Below are positions 1 to 7,662 of a stretch of DNA of 16,914 nt, in pieces. The notes under the pieces were generated by a model, which saw only the letters and a list, made by a program, of their open reading frames with translations, searched no databases and was not told the DNA's origin. The translations under genes and the position numbers were made by a program. Source of the DNA: Entamoeba histolytica HM-1:IMSS (Eukaryota > Evosea > Mastigamoebida > Endamoebidae); the NCBI RefSeq assembly GCF_000208925.1, contig NW_001915166.1:1-16914 (forward strand). The letters run 5' to 3'. Each line of letters starts with the position of its first letter. Within the stretch, counting starts at the first letter, position 1.

Positions 1-130
1 ATATATTCATATCATTTTCATTTATATTTTATCACGTATTATATGTTATAATAACATAACACATATGTTTGATTATATAATAAACATCATAATGAAGTTA
101 TACATATAAATAATAAACATAAAAAAGAGT

Positions 131-350
131 AAAATATTTTTCATTAATAAAATATTGTTAATTATTTTACATCATTAAATTAGACACTTTTATTTCATAT
201 TTCTAATTTTTACAATAAAAATACACTTTTTATTTCTTCTTTTCTTCTTTTATTACATCTTTGTGATTTATTACTTTTTATATTCTTTCTTCTACTTTCT
301 TTTTATTCTTTTATATATTTATATTCTTTTTATATTATTTGTTTTCGTTG
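131..350. repeat. Copy A of a diverged direct duplication
   Basis: This stretch aligns by eye, in order, with 1014-1304. Shared blocks are AAAATATTTT-CAT, AATAAAATAT, ATTTT-CATCATTAA, CATCATTAAATT-CACTTT, a long pyrimidine-rich run of TTCTTCTTTT and TTTTTATTCTTTTAT blocks, and a terminal TTTTCGTTG (344-351 region against 1296-1303). Copy A is the more eroded: the TTTGCA cores of copy B have become TTTACA or TTAGACA. The same order of landmarks argues for a duplicated segment rather than only shared composition, but T-rich DNA aligns easily, so the outer limits are approximate. No coding sequence is evident in this copy. Confidence 0.5.
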
Positions 351-947
351 TTTTTATATTTCTTTCTTCTATTATTTATCAAAACTATATTCATTTATTC
401 ATTCTTTTTATTTCTTTTTTATTACTTCTTGAGTATTGTATATTTCTTTAATATTTCATTTATATATTATCAAAATATATGTTTTATTGATTTTATGTTG
501 AATAAATTATAGAATAATTCAATATTTTCATTCTTAATTATTCATTCTTTATTCTGAAATGTTGTGTATATTTATTATATTAAATTAATATGATGAATGA
601 ATATCAATATTATTGTTTATTTGATTTTAAAAAATAATAAATGAATATGAAATAATGAAATAAAATAAAGAAGACAATGAAATGATAATGAAATAGAATA
701 ATCTAATATTGAACAAATCAAATAAAGAATATATTGAATATATCATTAATGTTACTTTATTATTTATTATTTCAATTATTAAATATTAATAAATTATTAT
801 TCATGAATATTTAATTGATTGATATTTTACAATTTCATTTCATTTTATTTAATAAATGAAATATAAATAATAAATGAATGAATAATAATTTAATATATGA
901 AATAATAAAAAGAAAAGAAAGATAAATAATAAAGAAATATGATGTAT
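351..947. other. AT-rich intergenic DNA, nothing recognisable
   Basis: This spacer between the two duplicated segments is almost entirely A and T, with many short AAATGAAT, AATAATAAA and TTATTATT words and short chance inverted repeats (for example around 831-880). The longest forward open frame reaching in from the left (263-451) begins at GTG and encodes only a low-complexity Phe/Leu/Ile/Tyr string. I see no gene, RNA or transposon signature. Confidence 0.6.
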
Positions 948-1133
948 TTAATATATAATATAATTTATTATCAAATATAATAATAATATCAAATGATGAA
1001 TTATTTTTATTTCAAAATATTTTGCATCAATAAAATATGTTGCTAAATATTTTGCATCATTAATTTTTGCATCATTAAATTTTGCACTTTTTTTATTTGT
1101 TTCAATAAAATTTGCACCCTTTATTTTTTTCAT
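948..1133 (-). pseudogene. Possible remnant of a pentapeptide-repeat protein
   Basis: A minus-strand frame of 61 codons starts at a real ATG. After the leader MKKIKG it reads in consecutive five-residue units: ANFIE, TNKKS, AKFND, AKIND, AKYLA, TYFID, AKYFE. This is the spacing and residue pattern of pentapeptide repeats, with Ala at i-2 and a large hydrophobic residue at the centre. The frame then runs into Leu/Ile/Tyr-rich sequence of chance character and stops. At the DNA level it is the 15-bp tandem array at 1021-1125. A functional protein of seven coils with a random tail is unlikely, so I treat this as a fragment of a former gene. The alternative is a non-coding minisatellite that happens to translate this way. 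Confidence 0.3.
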
Positions 1134-1304
1134 TCTTTTCTTCTTTTATCATCTCTTTTGTTTTATTACACTTTATCTTCTTTCTTTTTATATTCTCTCC
1201 TTTCTACTTTTATTCTTTCTTCATCATATCAAACTTCTTACTTTCTTTTTATTCTTTTATATCATTCATTCTCTTCTTTTTCAATTATTTGCTTTTTTTC
1301 GTTG
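1014..1304. repeat. Copy B of a diverged direct duplication
   Basis: Counterpart of 131-350 (see that entry). It contains the better preserved 15-bp tandem array at its left side and a long pyrimidine-rich tract of TTCTTTT-type blocks at its right side, ending in TTTTTTTCGTTGCC. The LINE remnant begins directly after this boundary, so the break point of the retrotransposon insertion or truncation lies at about 1300. Confidence 0.5.
1021..1125. repeat. 15-bp minisatellite, about seven units
   Basis: TTTGCA cores start at 1021, 1051, 1066, 1081 and 1111, all spaced by multiples of 15. The clearest units are TTTGCATCATTAATT (1051) and TTTGCATCATTAAAT (1066). The units at 1036 and 1096 are diverged but keep the phase. 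A 15-bp period keeps a reading frame open, giving the five-residue repeats described at 948-1133. Confidence 0.75.
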
Positions 1305-2832
1305 CCAAAAATTAATGTAGAAAAGAGTTTGATAATGAATAATATCAGTAATCAAATAAATTGAGAAATTGTTGAATTAACACGAGTAACTAATAACAAT
1401 CATTATAAATATCTTTGTATTGAAATATGAGATAAAATAAATATTAATAAATATTGTACAAGATTATTAAATGATATATCTTCTATTTTATCATCATTAA
1501 ATAATATGAAGTACAGCATTCTCAATAAAATAAAAAGATTAATAATGATATAATCTCCAAATTAAGATATGGATTTTGTATTGTCCCATGGAAACTAGGA
1601 GAGTTTGAGAATATAGATAAATAAATAAGAATTTCATTTGTACAACTCCAATTATACATTAGAAACATTCCAAAAATTAGATTATATGTTAAAATAAATG
1701 AATTGGGATTAGGATTAATGTCAACAAGAGATGAATGTTGTAAAGAATTAATAAGAATATATTTAAAATACAAATATCAAACACAAAAATAAGAGAAATG
1801 ATAGAAACAATAAAAGAAAATTCAAATTGAATAATTAAAAGAATGAAGAAAATATTTTATAAGGAGATTAATTTGAATGAATTAATGAAATGAAAGTAAT
1901 TGAATGAAAGAAAACATGATGTAAAGAAAGTATTTGAGTTTGTAACTAATGAATCAAATGATGGATATTTAAATGAATGGAAAGAAATATTGTGAATATA
2001 TAATATGTGTAAATGGTACTTTCAATGATAAGAAATTATCAGTAACAATATGGAAATTATTAAATATAAAAATAAATACATTCATCCAAATAGTAAAATG
2101 CAAGAATATGTAAGTATGAAATGAAAATATATTAAATCAAAAATACTCAAAATGATGATTTAAAATACTATAAACATTGTCATAACACAATTGCATCTAT
2201 TAATCATATCTTGTTATGATGTAATGAAAAAGAATCAAATATTTAAACATGATTATGTTTGTAAACAAATAATAAACATTTATTAATTACAAATTTTAAT
2301 GAATTTAATGCATTTGACTTTAATAATCATAAATGTATTAATAATGATGAAATGATTGTAACTTACAATATTGATTTATTTGTTAATGACAATTCATTCC
2401 ATACTAGAAGATAAGTTATATTATCAAAATATGAAAGAAAAGAAATGATATATTATAAATGTTGTTATATGTCAAAATATGAATATAGAATTAAATTATA
2501 TTCACAAAATAAATAAATACAAAGAATTAGAAGAGAAAATAAGAAATAAGAGAGAAATATTACATTTTGAAATAATACCTGTTATATTAACAATAAACGG
2601 ATTAATACACAATGAAACAATAAGAATAACCAAGATAATAAAATTACACATAACATTTCTAAATAATACTTGACAAATAACAATAATCAAAAATCTGAAA
2701 AACTTAATGTTTTCCACTTTTATTTCTGATAATATATTAGAAGAAGAACTATCTAATGTGAGTATATTTGAAGTGAATTCTATTACACCAATAAAGCATA
2801 ATGAAGAAACTGAAATAAACACTTCTCAATAA
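1300..2832 (+). mobile_element. Decayed, 5'-truncated non-LTR retrotransposon (LINE ORF2 remnant)
   Basis: Three-frame reading of the plus strand gives a broken protein resembling the ORF2 C-terminal half of site-specific-type LINEs (R4-like clade, to which Entamoeba LINEs belong). In order: INVEKS (about 1310-1328) and YKYLCIEI (about 1400-1425), matching the segment after the catalytic YxDD; KLRYGFCIVPWKLGE (1555-1600); RLYVKINELGLGLMS (about 1680-1725), matching the RLYLP-GGRGL thumb motif; HNTIASINHIL (2180-2215) and HDYVC (2249-2263), matching the conserved ETI-HI and RHD region; and FEIIPVILTINGLIH (2569-2613), matching the IPV-GA-G end of the restriction-like endonuclease. The last intact frame is 2479-2670. 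A TGA at 2671 interrupts it, and the frame ends at TAA 2830-2832. Many stops and at least three frame changes show it is dead. The catalytic YxDD region and everything upstream are absent. Assignment is by motif memory, not a search. Confidence 0.75.
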
Positions 2833-2942
2833 TCATAAAATCAAATCATGGATATATCTATTAATTAACTTTTTTTTGTTTCAAATAACACTTAGTTTTT
2901 TTTTTCAGATAAACATAAAGAAAAGAGAAAAGAAAATAAATA
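2833..2942 (+). other. LINE 3' tail / pre-SINE spacer
   Basis: AT-rich sequence with T-runs at about 2870 and 2896, then a purine-rich AAAGAAAAGAGAAAAGAAAATAAATA stretch. It is probably the 3' untranslated end of the decayed LINE. It does not resemble the SINE's structured 3' end, so the two elements do not look like a recent matched LINE/SINE pair. The block 2927-2942 is a candidate left target-site duplication of the SINE (compare 3494-3510). Confidence 0.35.
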
Positions 2943-2989
2943 AAAAGTAATTAATTAAGTATTAATAGATTTTTCATCTATTTTTCCTA

Positions 2990-3019
2990 GCTCAGGGGAG
3001 ACTAATCCCATCCCTGAGC
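2990..3019 (+). other. Hairpin at the SINE 5' region
   Basis: GCTCAGGG (2990-2997) pairs with CCCTGAGC (3012-3019), leaving a 14-nt loop. It is by far the most GC-rich inverted repeat in this part of the window and probably folds in the SINE transcript. Confidence 0.7.
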
Positions 3020-3246
3020 TTATTATTAAAAAAGAGTAATCTCTTTGTTAAACCTATTCTTTATGTTTTTCTTGCAAAATGAGGAAACCACTTCTTTGCT
3101 TTATTTTTCCTATTAAGGTTTTTTCAAACTTCTTCTGCTTATTTCTTCTTTTTAAGCCTTTGTTTGTTTTCTGCCTTAATTTTCAGGAATTTCATTTTTC
3201 TTATTTTATGAATGGAAGAAGGAATCATTTTATTACTACTATATTA

Positions 3247-3299
3247 CTTTGACTAATCTTCTTTTTAGTCTTGCTTTGACTAATCTTCTTTTAGTCATA
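3247..3299 (+). repeat. Two tandem 27-bp units inside the SINE
   Basis: CTTTGACTAATCTTCTTTTT starts unit one at 3247. CTTTGACTAATCTTCTTTTA starts unit two at 3274, one T shorter and with a changed end (AGTCATAC in place of AGTCTTG). This is the position and size expected of the internal repeats that vary in number between Entamoeba SINE copies. Confidence 0.85.
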
Positions 3300-3308
3300 C
3301 CCACACTT

Positions 3309-3347
3309 CAGTAGATTCTTATATTACATCCATGTAATATTCTACTG
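3309..3347 (+). other. Long hairpin in the SINE 3' half
   Basis: CAGTAGA (3309-3315) pairs with TCTACTG (3341-3347), and ATATTACAT (3321-3329) pairs with ATGTAATAT (3332-3340) around a two-base loop. A 5-nt bulge lies on the 5' side. In this family, 3' structures are thought to be what the partner LINE reverse transcriptase recognises; that role is inferred here. Confidence 0.7.
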
Positions 3348-3542
3348 TATTCTCTTGCTGCACCCTTTGCAGCATTCCCTAATACATTCCTAATTCAAAG
3401 GCACCGTCATAACCAGATAATAACTGGGAGAGTCGAAGTATGAATTTGTACTAGGGTTTGTGTGTGGTGTTTCAGACGTGCCACCTTCGATCTGAAAAGA
3501 AAACAAAATAAACTGAAAAAAACATATTAAGAAAGAATTTTA

Positions 3543-6500
3543 ATGGAAAAAAATATCAAAAGTGAAAGTCATTTATTGAAATACATTTTTGGAGATGTTC
3601 CATTTGAGCAAATAGTTAGAGAAACCAAAGATATAATTCCATTTAAAATATGTCATAATCAAGATAGAATAAATGGGAATTCTATATATTATAGATGTAG
3701 AACATGTGAAAAGTCCGAGTGGAGTTGTATTTGTTCAGAATGTTTTAAGAATGGACATCATGAAGGACATGAATATCAAGCATTTACATCAACAGGGACA
3801 TGTACATGTGATTGTGGGAATGAAAAATTTTGGAAGAAAGAAGGTTTTTGTTCAAAACATGGACATCAATTTAAGGGGAGTGCCATTGAAAAATTACCTG
3901 AGTCACTTAAAAATTATCCAAATAAAATAATGGAAATAATCGATTATTTAGGAAGAATAATAGATAATAAAGAGTCATTACTTACAAGTGAAATTTATTG
4001 GAATGTTCTTAGTTTATTAAATCAAGTTAATATATTCTTTTTAATAAATGCAGAACTTTTAAATAGGTATATTCCTAAAGAATGGAAAACAGAATATCAA
4101 GAAATAAATAAATATGAGTTTATTTCATATTTTGAATACTTTTATCAATTTTTATTCTTAAATCCAATTACTACATATCCAATACAAATACTTGATTATA
4201 TGACATCATTTATCTCAGAAATTGAAGTTTTACATTTTCCTCTTGAAAGAATACATGACTTAATGTTTATGACAATAAATCTTCCCACTACTAATGAAAT
4301 GGTTAGTAATAAAATAGCACAAATTATTGTAATATCACGACCAAAAGAAGTTTTTTCAAAAGAAATATTTTCAACAACAAGAATGCAAAAATTACTTTCA
4401 TTAATTAAAAAATTTATTCGTCAATCAAAAATAAAACCTATATTAATTACTTATATTGACAATTTAATTTGGGTTGTTCATTATTATTTATCTGGGATTC
4501 AACCTACGGAAAATATTCATGAAGGATTATTAGAAGATCTTTTAGATGTTTTATGTGAATCATCAAACCTCTTTCCTAATTTAATTAAAGAAGGAGAACA
4601 TGCTGAATTTGATGATACTAGAATTACTTTTGTTTCATGGATACCAAGTTTAATGAATGATATTTTAAAAATTATTAAAGCATTTACACCTCATTATTTA
4701 TATATTCATTTTCCATTAATTCATCAAAAATTAATGTCTTATATTAATACCGTTTTAGATAAAGTTCCAATTCTTTTAATTAACAATGAAAAATATTATT
4801 ATCGTCAAATAGGAAAAAATCAATCTGTTTCTCCAATTACTTTTATTCTTCCATTTTATACTAAGGTATTAATTTTATTTAAATTAAATAACATAGAATT
4901 TAATATTCCAATTGAAGATTGTAAAAAAATCGTACAAATAGCTTTATTTCCAGTTATTTATAAAGAACAAATTGTTAATAATGAATGGATAAGAAATGGT
5001 GTAGAAGTTTTTATTCAATACCAACAAGTAGTGTCATTATATTTAAAAGAACCATTACTCAACACGGTTCAATTACTTCAATTTTTAGCTGAAATAATTG
5101 GATTTGATTATATTTTAATAGAAATGATGATTGGTATCCAAATACTTAATTGTGATTCTTTACTTACTAAAGAAATATCTCAGTATAATGAGAAAAGAAA
5201 AACTAATTTACAATATGAACTTAATGAAGAAACACAGAATGAAAATGATAACTCAGTTATTACAATACAAGAAATTAATAATATTATTGCTACTCTTAAT
5301 TCTATGACTGGACAATCACTAAATGAAGATGAAGAAATTATAAGAGATGAATTATTGAGAAGACTTCAAGAATATATAAATTCTGACATCCCTAAAGTTC
5401 AAAATCAAATGATTAATGATGAAACTAATAATGAAGAAGAAAAAGAAAAAAGAATAGAAAATAAAGAGAAAGAGGAAGAAGAATTAAACGATTTAATAAT
5501 TGAAATAAACGAACCTCTTAATGAATTTATTAATAAATATTTTATTAAAAACAATCAACGAATTACATCAATTTTACGATTGATTCTTGAAATAGAAAGG
5601 AGTAATATTCATCAATTTATTCTTGATAACACTGAATTAATGAAAATTTATACTCTTCATATGATTGCAGCGGGAATAACAAGTGGAAAAGAAATACTTG
5701 AAAAAGTTCCATTTAAAGATTTACAATTTGAAACATTATATGATGAAATTTGTGAAAGAAAAGGAATTATTAGAAAAGAGTGGATGGGAAAAATAAATCC
5801 TGTATTTAATTTGTTTGGTGATAAAGAAAGAGAATCATTATTAGAAAATACATTATTTAAACAAAAATCGATTAAAAATCATAGATACCAATATGACAAT
5901 TATTATAACAAATGGAATGGAAGTAAAATAATATGTTCTAATTTATTAATATATGATATAATAGAAATTTGTAGAAAAAGAGAATGTGATAATGTATTAT
6001 TATATTATATTTTAATGTATTTATCTGATGTTCATTATTTAAATATTCAAATCAATAATAAAGATACAGAATTAATTGAACTTGGGAAATGGATTGGAAT
6101 AAATGAAAAATTAATTTTTGAAAGTAAAGAAGTAATCAAAGAAATTAATGGACAAATTAAAAAAGGATTTGATCTTATTGTTCAAGAACAAGAATTGTCT
6201 CCTTCTAATAAACAAAAGAATAAAAAAAAGCTTATGTTAAACAAATTTAAAAAAATGCAATCAAATTTTAAAATTGATGAAATTGAAATTGAAGAAATAG
6301 AAGAAGAAATTCATGAAAAAGATATTTGTGTTATTTGTCAAACACAAAAAGGTAGTCCATTAGGAAGAATGATTGGTATTATGACAAATTGTTCAGTAGA
6401 AATTGAAAGAAAAAAGTCAGGAGGATTAGTTGCTTGTCCATTTTGTGTGTCTTCATGTCAGCATTATATTCATTATCAATGTTTTATTGATTTAATTAAA

Positions 6501-7571
6501 ACTCAACGTCAAACATGTCCAATATGTTTAAAATTCTTTAAATATTTTATTCCATTATCATCAACAATAAAAAAGTATCATCATTTTGGAGTTAAAGAAG
6601 CAGAAGACATATTTGAATTTTTATTAGTATCATGTAATAACAATATACATACATTCATCGATATTATTTTTTCTACTATTATTTCATATGAAATGGTTAT
6701 TAGACATGGTGGAGAAATAACAAATGAAGATAAAGATATTGTCAATTCATTATTTTTAGGTGTTAAAGCATTAATTCAAAATGATGATACTTTTCAAACA
6801 TTCTTTGAAGAAAGAAAAAGAAAATTTGACCCTTTAATGTTTTATATTTACAATAGAGCATTAAATAAAGATCCTAAAGAAGTTTATTTATCTAACTGTA
6901 ATATTATAATGAGTATTGTTACTTCATCTGATAAACGTTTTCAACTTGATTCTATTACTCCATTTATTAAAACACTAACATTAAAAGGATTAGACCAATG
7001 TGTTACACTTGAAGATGCTGTAAATAAAATGTCAATTCAATTTGAAAAATGTGTATCTTTATTTGAAGAATGTATTGAAGGAAGTGTTCCTCAATTAAAA
7101 ACCATTGATTTTATCCCACAAGCAGAAGGATCAGATTTTTGTATTCAAGCACCAGCAATTAGTCATTTATTACCTCTTATTAATCTTCCATCAAATTTTA
7201 GTGAATTTATTGAGAAATATTCTGTATGTCAATGTTGTGTATGTAATCAACATATTTCTAAATTCTCTGAAATGAAAATTTGTATGATTTGTGGTAAACC
7301 AATTTGTGAAAGTGGAAGTTGTTTTAATAATCATTGCCAAGAATGTAGTTCTGGTTATGGAGTTATTTTTTCAGTAAAAAAAGCAGGTATTTATTTATAT
7401 GACGAAGTTTGTCGTGGAATAGTAGTTTATGAAAATAAATTTGGAGAACCATATGACATTATATTCATTCAACAATCACAATACTATCTTAATCAAAAGA
7501 ATGTTGATTCATTTAAAAAGAAATTCTATCGTGGTAATCTTCTTACAGATGCATCATTTAATTTAATGTAA
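3543..7571 (+). CDS. UBR-box/RING E3 ubiquitin-protein ligase (UBR1/UBR2/UBR3 family)
   Basis: The product is 1342 residues. A UBR box covers about 37-110, with zinc ligands in CRTC (52-55), CIC-x2-C (62-67), the HH-x2-H group (71-75), CTCDC (87-91), C103 and H106/H108. This domain binds basic N-terminal residues (type 1 N-degrons) in the family. A long helical region follows, with an acidic, Lys/Glu-rich coiled segment at about 630-660. An atypical RING-H2 uses C929, C932, C972, H974, H977, C980, C992 and C995, with a 39-residue stretch between the first and second ligand pairs that holds an extra C965-x2-C968. The C-terminus (about 1228-1340) is the Cys/His-rich UBR autoinhibitory-type domain, with CQCCVC, CMICGKPIC and HCQEC. 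I see no ClpS-like domain for hydrophobic N-termini. Human and yeast relatives are about 1750-1950 residues, so this is a compact form. It should act in cytosolic or nuclear ubiquitylation of N-degron substrates. A TAATTT polyadenylation-like signal directly follows the stop. The start is the first ATG, with AT-rich leader. Confidence 0.92.
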   Translation: MEKNIKSESHLLKYIFGDVPFEQIVRETKDIIPFKICHNQDRINGNSIYYRCRTCEKSEWSCICSECFKNGHHEGHEYQAFTSTGTCTCDCGNEKFWKKEGFCSKHGHQFKGSAIEKLPESLKNYPNKIMEIIDYLGRIIDNKESLLTSEIYWNVLSLLNQVNIFFLINAELLNRYIPKEWKTEYQEINKYEFISYFEYFYQFLFLNPITTYPIQILDYMTSFISEIEVLHFPLERIHDLMFMTINLPTTNEMVSNKIAQIIVISRPKEVFSKEIFSTTRMQKLLSLIKKFIRQSKIKPILITYIDNLIWVVHYYLSGIQPTENIHEGLLEDLLDVLCESSNLFPNLIKEGEHAEFDDTRITFVSWIPSLMNDILKIIKAFTPHYLYIHFPLIHQKLMSYINTVLDKVPILLINNEKYYYRQIGKNQSVSPITFILPFYTKVLILFKLNNIEFNIPIEDCKKIVQIALFPVIYKEQIVNNEWIRNGVEVFIQYQQVVSLYLKEPLLNTVQLLQFLAEIIGFDYILIEMMIGIQILNCDSLLTKEISQYNEKRKTNLQYELNEETQNENDNSVITIQEINNIIATLNSMTGQSLNEDEEIIRDELLRRLQEYINSDIPKVQNQMINDETNNEEEKEKRIENKEKEEEELNDLIIEINEPLNEFINKYFIKNNQRITSILRLILEIERSNIHQFILDNTELMKIYTLHMIAAGITSGKEILEKVPFKDLQFETLYDEICERKGIIRKEWMGKINPVFNLFGDKERESLLENTLFKQKSIKNHRYQYDNYYNKWNGSKIICSNLLIYDIIEICRKRECDNVLLYYILMYLSDVHYLNIQINNKDTELIELGKWIGINEKLIFESKEVIKEINGQIKKGFDLIVQEQELSPSNKQKNKKKLMLNKFKKMQSNFKIDEIEIEEIEEEIHEKDICVICQTQKGSPLGRMIGIMTNCSVEIERKKSGGLVACPFCVSSCQHYIHYQCFIDLIKTQRQTCPICLKFFKYFIPLSSTIKKYHHFGVKEAEDIFEFLLVSCNNNIHTFIDIIFSTIISYEMVIRHGGEITNEDKDIVNSLFLGVKALIQNDDTFQTFFEERKRKFDPLMFYIYNRALNKDPKEVYLSNCNIIMSIVTSSDKRFQLDSITPFIKTLTLKGLDQCVTLEDAVNKMSIQFEKCVSLFEECIEGSVPQLKTIDFIPQAEGSDFCIQAPAISHLLPLINLPSNFSEFIEKYSVCQCCVCNQHISKFSEMKICMICGKPICESGSCFNNHCQECSSGYGVIFSVKKAGIYLYDEVCRGIVVYENKFGEPYDIIFIQQSQYYLNQKNVDSFKKKFYRGNLLTDASFNLM

Positions 7572-7662
7572 TAATTTATTTGAATTTCTTTTTAATTTTT
7601 TGTTTTAGGGATTTTTTTTATTAAAAAAACTTAATAAAAAAAATGTTTTAAGTTTATTAGAA

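Larger units (their letters stand above)
2943..3493 (+). mobile_element. Entamoeba SINE (EhSINE1-like), apparently full length
   Basis: A block of clearly higher GC content with strong secondary-structure potential and no open reading frame lies between AT-rich flanks. It holds a 5' hairpin (2990-3019), two tandem 27-bp units (3247-3299), a long 3' hairpin (3309-3347) and a GCTGC/GCAGC hairpin just after it. Published EhSINE1 elements are about 550 bp with 26-27-bp internal repeats, usually two, and the limits proposed here give about 551 bp. The imperfect match between GAAAAGAAAATAAATA (2927-2942) and GAAAAGAAAACAAAATA (3494-3510) is a possible target-site duplication but is low complexity. 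The exact 5' end is uncertain by some tens of bases. Plus orientation is inferred from the order of the internal-repeat and 3' regions. Confidence 0.8.

Noticed and set aside
263..451. 62-codon plus-strand hydrophobic frame
   Set aside because: It begins at GTG, is pure low-complexity Phe/Leu/Ile/Tyr, and covers the pyrimidine tract of repeat copy A.
1112..1364. Two overlapping plus-strand frames of 67-68 codons
   Set aside because: Both begin at TTG and read through the pyrimidine-rich tract. Only the last residues of one (INVEKSLIMN) are meaningful, and they belong to the LINE remnant.
1522..1773. 83-codon minus-strand frame
   Set aside because: It begins at TTG and is antisense to the LINE reverse-transcriptase remnant (KLRYGFCIVPWKLGE to RLYVKINELGLGLMS on plus).
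2502..2822. 106-codon minus-strand frame with hydrophobic segments
   Set aside because: It begins at GTG and lies antisense to the LINE remnant, whose plus-strand frame matches endonuclease motifs and ends at 2832.
2943..3493. SINE read as a tRNA or structural RNA gene
   Set aside because: The hairpins do not form a cloverleaf. The 27-bp tandem repeats, length and 3' structure fit an Entamoeba SINE better.
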